Below, one piece after another: positions 22,935 through 37,600 of a stretch of 64,000 nt of DNA. The position numbers and the translations under genes are program-made. The notes beneath the pieces are model-generated. The model saw only the letters and a program-made list of their open reading frames with translations, had not been told where the DNA came from and ran no database searches. The number at the start of each line of letters is the position of its first letter. The first letter of the stretch is position 1. Origin of the DNA: Cryptomeria japonica (Eukaryota > Streptophyta > Pinopsida > Cupressales > Cupressaceae); the NCBI RefSeq assembly GCF_030272615.1, contig NC_081409.1:239223832-239287831 (forward strand), written 5' to 3'.

Positions 22935-25400
22935 ATGGGAGGTTCCCCTATTGATTGAGAGCCTACCGACCACACTCTGATAATACAAGATGAGGAATGT
23001 GAACCTTTGAATAAAGGATATGGGTGGTTAGATTATTTCCTAAAATTGCATACTTATGATGATGATGTAGCCCTCGAATTTGCACAATCTTTGAAGAATG
23101 ATATGGCTGTGGTGAAAGGATTGAGAATTCATGTTATAGAGGAGCGTATTGCTCAAGTTTCTGGTTTGCCTAGGAACGATGAACCATTTTCAAAAACTAG
23201 CGATACCAAGTCTGCCAGAGCATAATTTATAGAGCATGGTGACCCTCCTTTGGATGTCACTAAGAAAGGAACTAACATGTTGTCTCTTCCACCTCTCTAG
23301 GCTTATAGGGTAGCCTATATTATTAAGTACATTACCTGTGAGGGGAGACAATATCAATTGCATTTTGTTCATTTCAAATTGTTACGTCATTTAAGACATG
23401 GTAGACAGATGTATGTTCCAAATTTCCTTTACAATATACTTAAGTAAATGGCAACTCAGTTACAAAAAGGTAACCTTCAATCTGTGTCTCACCATTTCTT
23501 AATTCAACTATTAGTTGAGCAAGCCATAGTAGAAAGCAATCCCAGGATGCAATGGGTAGATTTTCTGGCTATAAGCAAGGCTCATCCATTAAGGCAAATT
23601 TCCAGCTCTGGAAAAGCAGCAAGGGCTTCATCTTCTAAACCTACTAAGGATCATAGTGAAAAATTTTCTAGTGAAGATGAAAATGCCACTCAAAACTCAC
23701 TCAGAAAGCTCCTAAAAAAATGAAACCCTCATCCAAGAGTAAGAAGAACAAAAAAATTAGTTCTGGGAACTAGGGTTCAGAAGAAGAAAGAGGGAAAATT
23801 TTCTAAAAAGGAGGAAGCAAAGAAACCTACGACCTCTGCAAAAACTCAGGAAATGGGAAACCCTGCAGCAAAAGGTCGATCATCTAGCTGAAAAATGAAA
23901 GAAATGGAAAGACCAAAGAAGCCTACAAGAACTAGTCATAGGCTAAAAAATAAGTTTAAAGGAAAATTAGCTGCAGGAGAAAGAATTAAAATTCTAAGCT
24001 CAGAATCTGATGAGGAAGAGTCTCCTCAAGAAAAATCTCCTAGGGTATTGTCTCAATCCTCTTCTTCTAATGAAGAAGAAGAGCAGAAATATGAAATGTC
24101 CCATTCAGAAGAGTTCTCAGAAGAAGACGAAGAAGTGGATGAGAATCCAAGAGCCAATAAAGAGTTAGGAGGAGAAAAATTGAATGAAACAAAGCATGAA
24201 ATTTAAAACATGGTTCAGACTAATGCGAAGGAAGAACAAAAAGAAGCAGAGGATGAACAAGAAGAAGAGGAATAAGCAAAAGATGAAGAAGAAGAAGTGC
24301 TAGCACATTTTGGAGAAATCAATCTAAACATTGATTTAAATATTAGTGATAATACTTCTAGACCTCAACAAACCAGTCAGGATAAGCCTGATAATGAAAG
24401 AATTGTTTCAACTAGGTTAGCAAATCTAGCTGAGGCTATTGAGAAAGTGAATCAAGAAGAACAACAAACAAAAGTTAAGGTAAGTGTGCATGTTCCACCT
24501 TCTTTTTCTTGGGGATCTATTACTTTTGGATTATTACAATTATTAGAAAATAAGGAGGAAGAATGGAAAAAGTAAAAGGAGGCATTAGAAAGAAAACTGC
24601 AGGAAAAAGATGTAGTAATAAACAAGTTGGAGGATTGGATAGATAATTTAGCTACTTTTTTTACCTCAAGTAGTAGAATGTAAACCTCCTCCAAGAGTAT
24701 ATTCTCTTTATTTGAAGGAATTGCATCTTTCCTACAAGATAGGTAGGGAGCTGTCAGGAGTGAATTCATCATTAATGACTCCTGATGAATTTTGCAATGC
24801 CTATAAAACCTCTTTTCCTGAGCAAAATAATTTACTTTGTGAATTATATCTTCACAACTATGTTATTTCATACACACCTCAGTGGAACCCACTTCTTTCT
24901 ATCATATATGTTCATCTTAGGGCATTTATGTCCTATATTCAGAATGAAAATATGAGGGGTGAACATGCTGGAGAATATATGGATATGGAAAAAGTTGCCC
25001 CATTATCATTGAGGGCTGAAGTAGGGGACCCAGATGAAGTTTACTATAGATGGAACTAACTTACTTCCGATCTAGGGGTCAAAAGAAGGATTTAATCATT
25101 GAGAGAAGAAGTTCACACCGAATTTGAAGAAATGGCAGAAACATCCGCAAGAACAATGTATGGACATCTAGCTCGGAGATGGAATGGATTACCTGAGGAC
25201 CTAAAGAAAGTAGAGCCACATTCTTTGAGAAACTATCATGCAGCACTCAAGCAAGCAACCACCTATATACATTTGGGGCGGTCACAACAGGAAAAGTGGA
25301 TTCCTTTGATCTTCCAACCGCTTATATTATGGTGGCCTATTCCTCACTGGGAGGAATTACAGTATTATGATGTGGAATAGGAATGAGAAAGATGGGAGAA
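22935..25400 (+). pseudogene. Third ORF of the Athila-like element, in env position, unknown function
   Basis: A long decayed ORF between pol and the 3' LTR. It reads from an ATG at 22935 in one frame to about 24680, then shifts one frame and continues to about 25380. Stops are at 22956, 23223, 23301, 23446, 23721 and elsewhere. The N-terminal part (22960-23600) appears folded (GYGWLDYFLKLH, KGLRIHVIEERIAQVSGLPR, GRQYQLHFVHFKLLRH, YVPNFLYNILK), with a loose likeness to N-terminal domains of plant transposon ORFs of unknown function. The middle (23630-24300) is Ser/Lys/Glu-rich and acidic. The C-terminal part is mostly helical. I see no signal peptide, transmembrane segment or other envelope feature, so an Env role is not supported. 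Confidence 0.65.
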
Positions 25401-25542
25401 TATCAGAGAGAACTAGGGGTTCTACTGGAGCCCTATTTCTAAGACATGAGGGGAGACTTCTGCTATTGACTTCAAGCTACTGAATTGGATTGAAAATCAA
25501 AAGACATTTGCCGAGGGAACATCTGTCGGTGGACCAACAAAA

Positions 25543-25559
25543 CCTTCAGTTGGGGGGTG
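25543..25559 (+). promoter_or_regulatory. Polypurine tract of the Athila-like element
   Basis: CCTTCAGTTGGGGGGTG lies immediately before the 3' LTR TGATGAG end; it would prime plus-strand DNA synthesis. Confidence 0.75.
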
Positions 25560-25710
25560 TGATGAGTTATAGTTTTATGGTTCTTTCATAGATAAGTTTG
25601 CCATCTTTAGGGGTTTTTGTATTTGTTGATGGACTTCATAAACATACTTTAATCGACCTTATATGCTTGTTTTGATAAGTCTTATTACCTATAGTTGAAA
25701 CCTTTATTTT

Positions 25711-25912
25711 TATTTTTATTTATATTCACTATCGTGGAATCTGGAGGTGTCCCCGCCGAAGCGAGACTAATCCCCCAGTGTGTACGACTTGCTCACAAGG
25801 TAGCAACACATACAGAGTTAACACAGTCGGGGACTCAAACTCAAGACCATGGGGAGCATACCCACGCCTTAAGTTGCGATCCACGACCGGGCGAGCTAAG
25901 GCCGAAGCCCTA
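25711..25912 (-). mobile_element. tRNA-derived SINE inserted in the 3' LTR
   Basis: About 202 bp absent from the 5' LTR and flanked by an exact 13-bp duplication AAACCTTTATTTT (25698-25710 and 25913-25925). On the minus strand it begins with a tRNA-like head with TTAGCTCGCCCGG as a possible A box. The clear B box is GAGTTTGAGTCCCC (complement of 25830-25850). It ends in an AT-rich tail (AAATAAAAATAAAAATAAA). Local GC content is distinctly higher than in the LTR. The family name is uncertain; it resembles plant Au-like SINEs. Confidence 0.87.
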
Positions 25913-26693
25913 AAACCTTTATTTTGACAAAACCATGAACCTTATAAATGCAATTATAAGTATTTACTTTTTTTATGTGTGACTAATGAATATGTTCAAA
26001 ATAAATGATCATGATGTGTGGATAGAATGTTTTCTCTAACCTTTGCGTGGTAGATGTATGGAATGATCTTTATGAAGGAACATGGTCTCATTCATAGCAA
26101 TAGGGTAACATGGACAAAGGATGGACATCAAGGCAGGAAGAGTTCAAAAATATGTTGAAGACTTGGTCACTATTGTCCCTACTCAATAAGGAGTCTGCAG
26201 ACTAATCCTAATCCGTTAATAAAGACTATTAGTTGTCATGAGGGATGTTAGAGAGGATATAGGGAAGATCTACAAATGTTTAAAGAAGGACAAGAGTCCT
26301 AATTATCTTATCTTTCCTAGATTTTATGAGTTTTAAATAAAGCTTCCACCTAGATAGTAGGAAGTGGAGCAAATGTTTTGGGTTGTTGTTAAGGATGAAT
26401 GTTATAAATCCTTTGTGCATTCCTGTGTTAGTTAGTTCCTAATTTTGTATTAAGTAATGTTATGATGTCGAGTTGATCTCTGAATAAATAAGAGTATCTA
26501 CTTTCCAAGTTAATATGGCGTTTCTGATATGGTTGTGGGCTTAGTTAGTTAATTTTTGTTATAGTTCTAATTCCAGGAGACTCATCCAAGGGGGCCCACT
26601 TGGTGAGAATTTTGTATGGTTGTCTTTTATGAACTTTGTTCTTTATGTTGCTTAGTTTTATTTCATTCACTTTCTCGTTGTTTGTTCCTACAA

Positions 26694-26759
26694 CCACAGT
26701 TTGTAACTCTATGATTGTTCCTGCAGCCACAGTCTGTAACTCTATGACTGTTCTTGTAG
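26694..26759. repeat. 33-bp tandem duplication in the 3' LTR
   Basis: Two copies of a unit starting CCACAGT(T/C)TGTAACTCTATG, with one copy in the 5' LTR. A post-insertion slippage event. Confidence 0.8.
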
Positions 26760-27091
26760 CCGCATCAGGGCATAATAGTTATTTATGTACAAGTTGAAGA
26801 ATTGGTATTTTGTTAGCATAAATTAATGTTATCTTTAAAGTCATGATTTCAAGAATTTTTCTTTTCTGTAAATAGTTGTTCAATCACTTTCAATTGCCTA
26901 AAAATAGAATAAACTTGTTCCTATATGTTCTTAGTTCATATACCTTGCAATCCCATTTCAAGTTGCACATCCTCAGATTGATAAATAAATGAGGCAAAAG
27001 AATGGAATTTGGATAGATGCGTAATGGAAACTTGTGTTCCTAGTCTGAGTACCTAGTTGTGTGTGATAGCCATTGTTTTGCACCCATAAAA

Positions 27092-29255
<2,164 letters not shown>

Positions 29256-29565
29256 TATATATGTGTGTGTTGGAGTGCGAGTGTATGTATGTGTGTATGC
29301 GTGTATATGTGTGTGTATATATGTATATATATGCATATATATACATATATATGTATACATATAGATACACATATACATGTACATATGCACATACATACAC
29401 AGACATATGTATGTATGTATGTATGTATATATGTGTGTGTGTGTTTCGTTATGTATATATACATATGTGTATATACGAATATCATTCAAATACCAAATTA
29501 CTATGTATGCATCTATGGATACATATACACATATATTATCCACGATGTGTGTGTATGTGTGTACA
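29256..29565. repeat. Imperfect TG/TA/TGTA low-complexity tract
   Basis: A mixture of (TG)n, (ATGT)n, (TA)n and (AC)n blocks, for example ATGTATGTATGTATGTATAT at about 29410. The several overlapping open frames rich in Tyr, Ile, Cys and His are repeat artefacts. Confidence 0.9.
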
Positions 29566-31490
29566 TTTATTTTTATTTCTGAAAAACAATGATATGTACC
29601 TAAAATCAAAACAAAAGCATATAGATATGAATACATAGATATAAGCTCAAGGTATGCAGATTTATCTTATTTTCAAACTAATTGAAACAATGCAATGACA
29701 ATAAATATAGACATCATCAAATCACTCTAATCGCATCTATCATATCATTCTATGTGGGTATCTAAATGAGACCATGTGGTGTGTGACACAAGTATCCATC
29801 ATGATCATTCTTTACCAAGTGGCTAGATCGATATCCTCGATCATGTTCTCATCTTCAATTCATACTTTCACTTAGTTGGACTTAGGCACACGTCAATAGT
29901 TATCTCTAAAAATAATAGCTGAAGCATAAGGAATTCATTTTAATATCATAATTAAACCATCTTTTCATTTGCATTTTTTAAAAATAACTCTTAATTGTAA
30001 TCGATTAATCGTGAAATAATTAACTCATAATATAATCCAATTTATTACATTATTAAAGGAAGTAAAAGGATGGGATGTGAAATCCTTCCCCACTAGGAAG
30101 ACATCATCTCGATTTCTTATGAGACTTACTCTAATGCAATAGAATTATATAAAACTAAATCATAGTAATAGTTTGTATCATTAGCCTTCTCTCATGTAGT
30201 ACTATCTAATGGGTACACATTAATTCATCAAAATTCATCTATTCAATTGTCAAATCCAAGAGACCAGGTGAACTCCATTTCTGCCTTTTAATTTCACAAA
30301 CTAGGTTACCTCTTTTCGACAATGTTCTCTTCCTTGCAATGGTGTTGACCTATTTGTAGCACTCATAGAAATAACACTAAAATCTAAATCCTTGTCAGTA
30401 CCCTTAATTTAAAATTTAAAACATAGATTCCTCAAAATTTCTCTTTATCCAAATAAGATTCAATTATCTGAATGTTTAAATAAATAGGAACAATTTCTCC
30501 ATATCTCTCCATAACTTCAAAATCATATTCATGCACATAAATACTTATTCTTACCATTCCTTGACAATTTGATGAATTGATTATATTCCTCATCATGTTT
30601 ATGGCATGTCTTTATACATACTTGCACAAATATCAAGACCTCGTAGAAAGGTCATTTCAATGTCCAACATTTTTTATACAATAGTGATCATATAAGGACT
30701 ACAAACTTCAAACTAATAATAGCTTAAGGCTAGATCACTACTTGATCATATATTAGGTGTGTTCGTAGATCATCCATGCATGCTCACAAATCATCTATAA
30801 AGTTAGTATATTCATCTTTCTAATTTATGTGACCTAGACACCATACCCATCTTGTCACTATCCAATTATGCAACCTAGGCATCATGCCTATCTTGCCACA
30901 TCATGCTTATAGCATAACATTCTTAATATTGACATCATATTCAAGCAGAGACTCAAATAGGACCTAGGAAACATAAATATATTGAATTCAGGACATAAGT
31001 ATACTTTATTCAATGCTTGCCATGTATAACATTTATATCATCCCATGTGTATCACTACAATGCATCACACATTATGTCAATCATTAACAACAATGAACAT
31101 GCTAAAACATTTAATAAAAATTTAAGTCATAATTCAATCATAATATTTAATGCAAATATAGTATTGGTACATTCTCTACAATCTACTCCCTTAGACATTC
31201 TATCAACGTTCATGGTGAACATGATAGATAACAACACTTAACATAACACAGGACTAGCGATGTCAAACATTTGGAATAGCCATCATGAGAAAAAATCAAG
31301 AGGAAGAATCATCAAATTGAACATTGAGTCATAAAATGTCGATAATTTCAACAAAAAATCAAGTGTAACCAAGGGTCACAAAATAGATATTAGAAAGAGT
31401 TGGTAGCTAATATAGTCATAAGTTAAAAAGATACAATGGTAGTCCTTACATCACAAAATGTTTGGTGAAGAATCCCATATATCATGCTCA
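29566..31490. other. Non-coding interval
   Basis: AT-rich; no coding domain or terminal repeat seen. If the copia element whose 3' end lies at 31494-32286 was longer, its pol region is not recognisable here. Confidence 0.4.
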
Positions 31491-31493
31491 TAA

Positions 31494-31667
31494 GTTAAGA
31501 ATGTTGATGTTCGATATCACTTTGTCTGAGAGATGGTTGAGAATGGTAAGGTCTTGATAGAAAAGTTTGATACTTTGGATAGTATTGTAGATTCTCTTAC
31601 GAAGCCAATGATTGTGGAAAATTTCTCTTGGTATAGGAAGGCCATGGGCCTTGATCACTACACTAGA
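31494..31667 (+). pseudogene. Ty1/copia RNase H C-terminal fragment
   Basis: Reads VDVRYHFV, one in-frame TGA, EMVENGKVLIEKFDTLDSIV, then DSLTKPMIVENFSWYRKAMG. This is the typical C-terminal end of copia pol, where most family members have a HIDVRYHFIRE-like start and LTKP. The rest of pol is absent. Confidence 0.83.
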
Positions 31668-31725
31668 TTTTATTTTCTATGTATATCTTGGATGTAATTG
31701 TAATGTATGATGTAAATCGGGAGAA

Positions 31726-32286
31726 TGTTAGGATAAGGCAACATTACCCTTTCAATCCTAAGCCATTTATATGTCTCCATGTTTCTTGGAAAGTGTTCCT
31801 TAGGAAATGTGAGAAAAATATTAAATATTTGTACTTTATGGCTATTTGTAGTTGTGTTTTCAATAGGTGATAAAGATAAATTAAAATAGACAAAATGTAC
31901 ACTTTTTCTCACTTCCATATTGAGACATGAAGGGTTATGCATAAGGGGATCAAGTTTGTGAAGACAACATGTGTCCATTTGGGGATCTAAAAAGACACCA
32001 AAAGTTACAAAGCACTCACAATGTTTAAATCAAAGTGGCTTTTGTTTTGGTGTTCAAAGAGGAGCCACTTGAAGAGATTTATTATTTTATTATGTCTCTT
32101 GACTATTCATTCTCCAAGGCACGGTTTTCTGGCAAGTGGTTTTGGCCACTTATTTTCGGAAAAAAACAATGGTTTTACTCTCACATTTGGCTATAAATTG
32201 GATCCAAGACATAGTTGCTTTATTATAGTTTCTTTGAGGTTTCCAAGTGGTTCTCTAATCATTTGGAGAAGTGAAGCTCGTTAACA
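31726..32286 (+). repeat. 3' LTR of the copia fragment
   Basis: Begins TGTTAGGATAAGG, ends CTCGTTAACA, giving perfect TGTTA/TAACA inverted ends. It is preceded by a purine-rich AAATCGGGAGAA. It lies 58 bp after the copia RNase H reading frame, as expected for a 3' LTR. The 5' LTR was not found. Confidence 0.72.
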
Positions 32287-34640
32287 TTGTAGTCTCTCTT
32301 TTGAAGATTAATAATTGTTGGAAAATAAACAGGTTCAATACCAAAGATCTTGAAAACCAAGATCTATCCAATAAATTAAACAAATGATGAGATTCAAGGC
32401 TTGGTAGTAGCAACATGAAAATATAAAACTCATATGCAAAGCTGAAAATTAAATTGTCATAATTATGGAAAACCCATAATTAGATCCGTTTTCTTTATGA
32501 TGCCAAAATTCAACCTATTAATGATGTTTAATAAACCTATCTTATGTGAACTTAAAACAACAATAAATAATTATTAACATCAGCATAAGATAGAAAAAAT
32601 AAGGTATAAATAAGCAACATAACATCCACACATAACATAGGATTTACGTGGAGAAACCCTTGCAGGAAAAAACTACAGCAAGAAGAGAGGACAAGCTTGT
32701 ATTAAGAACAATAAATGTTCTTACAATACAATCACTTTCATTATCCTCTTTGGCTCTATCATAGTAGAACCTATGCACATGTGAAAAATCTCCTTATACC
32801 TCCCATTTGTCCTTCATTCCAGTAGAGAAATCTACATTCAACTATTTTACATAATTCTACACCCAAAGGTTGAATTTATACAATGGAAAGAGCTCCAAAG
32901 TTACCAATAAAGGTTCCAAGAGAAGACTCTTCATTCCTCATGACCACAACCCTTGGAATGCCTCCACAAAACTTGAAAAGGCATCAATATAACTTCCAAT
33001 ACCTTCTCTCCAACATTAACACCTATACTTGCAAGATAAACATTATATTAAATGTAATAAATGACCAGAAACCAAGAGACACATGTTGCCTCTTCCATGC
33101 TCTCACTTGAAGAAGCGCATAGGTCACTCTTTTTCCACTTTTTAAGTCATTAAAAAATCTTATTCTAGACATGCATAAGTGGGGAAAATAATATTAAATA
33201 ATTATTTTCATAACCCATTTTAACCGCTGCTAGAGGAACCCATCACCCCTTATGAATGTATTACAAATAATGGTGAGAAACAAATATTACAATTGATTTT
33301 CCCAATACATCCTAAGTGCCTTAGGATGCTTTCCAAGGATGTTGGAACCATGTCATAGGATTTACAAGGTAGATGACACCTTAATCCTAACCTTCCCCCA
33401 CTTGACATCATACATTGCAAAATACATCCATAGGAATCACATACAAGGGAAAAATATTCCTTAGCCATACATGTCCCACTTGAATCTTCATCGTGCTCTC
33501 AAGCCCCAACAAGACACCTATTGGTGTGCCTTTTATACTCACCTACATGCAGGCTTCACAAATGCAGAACCTCTCCTAAAAAGAGCAAGGATTACAAAAT
33601 CTGTGATCCCTAAGGTCCTGTTAGTTGGGTCACAACAATGCTTGGGTAACTCAGGGTCTATGCAACTTATTTGTCAACGCAATATTGCTGGTTGCAAAAG
33701 GTGCTTACACAGATCACTTACAAACAAAACTCAAAAGATATAAGGGTTACAGAAAGAAAGATAACCACACAAGCTTGTTGAATAAGATAAAATGAATTTC
33801 AACAATAAGATATTATCAATAATAATTTGAATAGCATCACATGGAATTTCTATATATATATATGAGGTCTACGATCTCATGTGCACACATAGCTAGTTAC
33901 ATAATCTCAGGTACATAGCAATGAAATTCATAACATTTAGAACATTCATGCCATCCAAATTGAGAGAAGATATCATGATAGAAGAAATACTAACTCAACT
34001 CAACATTTTTCATGGAACATGTGATCCAAAACAACAACTTGTATTGATTATTTATGGGGGTGTAACAGTGAGCACTAGTACTCAAGAAGTTCAACAAAGT
34101 CTAAAAATAAATGCTGAAAATGAAAAGAAATCGTAAGCTAGGGCCTCAAATCATCAATTTCCAGACCCTTCAAATGGCCTAATTCATTACATTTATAGTG
34201 TAGTGCCTCTTTCTTTCTAGGAAAAAAATATGTTTATGACCTAGTTACAAAATTATGGGAGTCGCAGTCGACATGCAAGTCGCTGCCTTTAGAACTCCAC
34301 TTTACTACTACTCAACTAGTGTCATCAAAAGATGTCTCCCAGGTGTCGCAACTTTGCAATTTCCATGTGTGCAGTACCTCTTGTTGGCGGTAATAGTGCA
34401 TGACAGGTGTGATGGGAGACTGTGAGTGAACTGTAGTGACCTCCTTGGGTGGCACCTCCTTACACATGCATCTATATGTCAACTACCCAATTGTTTCCTG
34501 CTTTTCCTGTAACTATGGTAGTTGCTTATGTAAAAAATGATGAAACTAAATGGTGAGTCAGGTATGTATTCAATGCAGAACTTTACTACCCTAAGTGCTT
34601 CTTTCACTGCCTCCACTTTGTCAACCAGATTATCGACTAA
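32287..34640. other. Non-coding interval, possible minus-strand LTR debris
   Basis: No gene recognised. TGTTGGAAAATAAAC at about 32317 and the motif GATTTACGTGGAGAAACCC at about 32640 look like an LTR on the minus strand. No partner, primer site or target duplication was identified. A short (TA)n run lies near 33855. Confidence 0.35.
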
Positions 34641-34649
34641 TTTGGTTGC

Positions 34650-37600
34650 TTAGTGGGATTGGAGGATCATATGGATATACCTATCCATAATTGTCATGTC
34701 AAACTCAATGGTTGAGGAGAAGTATTTGACATCATATGCTTCCCATTGCTTGATGAATTTCTCATAATTGAGTGCTTTGGATTGCATTAAACCCACTCCA
34801 TACTTGCCTAATAGCTCGACCACATAGTGCTCATAACATTCCAAAAGATCCAGGAGAGGTGGATGCTCCTTAAGTACTTTGGTCCGACATTGATCCATTG
34901 TATCCACCTTCAACTCTAAGATATCAATATACCTTTGCAAGTTGTTAGTATATTCTCCTCCCAATATGTCTTCTCCCTTTATCACATCTTCACTTAATCC
35001 TTTGATCCTTTTCAATAACTTGGCCGCCTTTGTGAATCCATCTAATTAGGTTTTTCACTGTTGGCTAAAGAGGATGAGACCATGCTCAAGGAGGTGGGAA
35101 TTTTTGTATATATTTCCATAGTGTCATGAAGAAACATCCTTACTTTGTTCAGTTGATCAGTGGTCCAATTCTAGAGGGCTCACACAACCCTTCTCATTTC
35201 ATATACTGCCTTTACTCCCTGTTGTGGGAGCGATGAGGTGAAGGTAGGGTATCTCTGAACCTTGAGTCTAAGGGCTTAGACATCTCAATGAGGATTTGCC
35301 TATACTGTTATAACCGTGCTTTAACCTCACTCTTAGATTTATACTCCTTCTCCATCCTCGTCTTGATTGAGGTGGTTGTTGCATCCAAGGAAGCTATCCC
35401 CCCGCCATTTAGTTTGTTTGCCAAGATTAACCTGTGAAATGTGATAGCTTGGGGATCCTTGAACGCCTTCCCATTCTTCCTGTGTCGAGGTTGTGACACT
35501 AGCTATGGCATCACCCTCACTTCTTGATAAATGACGGAGTGTTTTGGCCTTCTTGACCTACCTTGGTGATTCTGTAAGTGCCTCCTATAGGGTGATACTA
35601 GGAAGAATTATCTTCTTCTTCTTTTGAAAGCTAAAAGTTAACCATTGGGGCATACTTTCATCATGATCTTCATCTTGAGTTGTCACCTTAGTTGTAACCA
35701 TATGCGTTTGCACATGTTGCTCTTGCCCATCAGCTTCCCATTGCTCTTCCTCATGAAGCTGCTCATGTATTTGTTGGGAGGTGGGGTCCTCTTGCTGTAG
35801 ATGTGTTGAAGAGACTTGTTGGGAAAGGTTCACCGAGAGTACTCGTTCAATCTTTTATTGTTGAGCAAACTCTTCCAATTGTTTGCGAACTTCAAATTCA
35901 AAGGCTTCCTTCTCGGGTTCTACTTGTTGATCTACTTATCTCCCTCTAACTATTTGAGGAGCATCTCTTGATCATGAGAGGTCAATACCAAGCGTTCATC
36001 TTGCTCATCTATATCCATGGCTTGATCTGGTCTGCCTCCTTCCTTTACTTGATCAATATTCTCCTCATGATCTTTAGGCGGATCTACCTTCTATATTAAT
36101 GGTGCTTCTCAATCCTGTTTGGGATCTTGTCACTTCTGTATTGGTTCACTTTTCTTTCAACGGGCTATTAATGCAATAGGATCGTTGTCCTTGTCTGAAT
36201 CAGTTTCAATATTGTGAATAATGACATGCTCTTGGTTTGTGGCCGTAGTTGGTGTAATTTCTTGAGAGGGAGGAGGGGTAATTTCTTCAGAGGGAGGAGG
36301 GGCTTACTGGTCAGTTTCCTCGATTGTGATGTAACTTCTCTTGCACAATCCCGATAGGCATAATATGAGTGACTGGGGCTTGTGACACTACTTAGAATCC
36401 AACAGTTATCCCATGTTCTACAACTTTTTTCAGGAGTTGGGACTCCTGCATTTTTGCATCAAGTTGCTACATCAGTTCTTCCTTGTTGATGTTTTGAGTA
36501 ACGACTTTAGTGTCGACGAGAGTATTCTTTCTTGATTTAGATGTAGTTCTCCTAACATGCTCCTTAATGGTTTTTGATTGAGAATTACCAAAAGCCTTTC
36601 CTTTCTTCTTATCCTTAGCAGCACTGGGATGAATCCTCAAATGAAGATATTGCATTTTCCTTTCTACCACCTTCTCGGTTACTATGTTAATATCAACCTT
36701 TTCTTGTTCAGACCATCTCATCGGAGAAAGAGGCTTCTTATCAATCCTATTTTCCTTATAAACTAGGTCAAGTATTTCTTCATCATCCCTAAGGTCATTG
36801 GGGAGATTTGTTTCAACCTTAAAGTTTTTTATTTGAGGAACCGTTAATCTGACGTATCCTCTTTCTCTTGCTTCAAAACTATCTTGCATGTTTTCCCAAA
36901 AGTCTTCTAAAGCAGGTATATGCCCCAAGAATGCTACTGGCATCATTTTCTTCAATTTGCCAAATGGATCATATCTCTCCCGAGTATAGTCAAATTCTTT
37001 CAAACTGAGATGCTACAGTTCATGTACGACTAACTTGGCGGGTTGCATATTTTGGCAGGTATAATGCCCTATAACAATTGGGAACGTAACTCTCATTTTC
37101 TTGAGAGTTAAAAGAGATTGAAGTCCCACAATTTTCCTTGAATACTCAAGAATGATGACTCAATCAGTGCAATACCTTGGAAGGAGGAAAGGTTTTCCTG
37201 TGAATCCACTTACCCGGATGTAGGTGGAGTGTTGGTTTTGTAAGAACCAAGCACCCCATTCTTGTACTACTTTCATTGCCTCTGGAGAGAGATGACACTC
37301 CACATCACTAATCAATTTACAAATTACTGCAAAAATAAAAGCATCATTTATTGTTTTAAAGTAGAATTTGGCATGTTGGATTGGAAGCTAAGTGTAGTAT
37401 TCCCATACTCTCTTCTAGCCTGACTCTTCTCCCAATCTGCCTATTGTATTTAACCCGGGGCATTTTCTACCTCTTGCCACCATCCATATGATGTAATAAG
37501 TCATGTAAAACTTCTTTTTTTCTAGCAGTGTACACAATTGGTTAGGAATGACAAGAAAAAAGAGAAAACCAACCTGAAAGAGGAAGGACAAGGAGGACAA
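34650..37600 (-). pseudogene. Decayed long ORF of unknown function, probably transposon-borne
   Basis: Four minus-strand open segments follow one another in the same direction: 37600-37415, 37003-36467, 35833-35308 (two frames) and 35015-34650. Readable sequence bridges them across stops. The N-terminal part has KKFYMTYYIIWMVARGRKCP and VVQEWGAWFLQNQHSTYIRV. The middle has RYDPFGKLKKMMPVAFLGHI then LEDFWENMQDSFEARERGY. A Lys/Ser-rich stretch (HPSAAKDKKKGKAF) and a Gln/Glu/His-rich stretch (HEEEQWEADGQEQHVQTH) follow, and the end is helical. I do not recognise the family. No gag, RT or integrase lies beside it. It may be an accessory ORF of an old LTR element. Confidence 0.5.

Larger units (their letters stand above)
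12026..27086 (+). mobile_element. Athila-like Ty3/gypsy retrotransposon, 15 kb, full length with nested insertions
   Basis: Bounded by long direct LTRs (12026-13302 and 25560-27086) that begin TGATGAG and end GCACCCA. The 5' LTR is followed by TGGCATCGTTGTCAGG, a decayed form of the tRNA-Asp-type primer site of Athila elements. Internal order is gag, protease, [foreign insert], RT, RNase H, integrase, then a third ORF and a purine tract. Target duplication is imperfect: AAAAT before the 5' LTR, and AAAAT one base past the 3' LTR. By eye, about 290 bp of the two LTRs is roughly 94% identical. Coding parts have many stops and frameshifts and part of pol is missing, so the element is not autonomous now. 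Confidence 0.9.
25560..27086 (+). repeat. 3' LTR of the Athila-like element, with SINE and 33-bp duplication
   Basis: 1527 bp against 1277 bp for the 5' copy. The difference is explained by a SINE plus its target duplication (25711-25925, about 215 bp) and a 33-bp tandem duplication (26694-26726 and 26727-26759). Both arose after the element inserted. Confidence 0.9.

Noticed and set aside
22935-25400. Third ORF as a retroviral-type envelope gene
   Set aside because: Position fits, but no signal peptide, transmembrane segment or cleavage site is seen.
25695-25913. 72-codon plus-strand ORF
   Set aside because: Lies across the SINE and its target duplication; no coding meaning.
31494-32286. 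Solo LTR interpretation of the copia LTR
   Set aside because: RNase H coding sequence and a purine tract precede it directly, so it is the 3' LTR of a truncated element.
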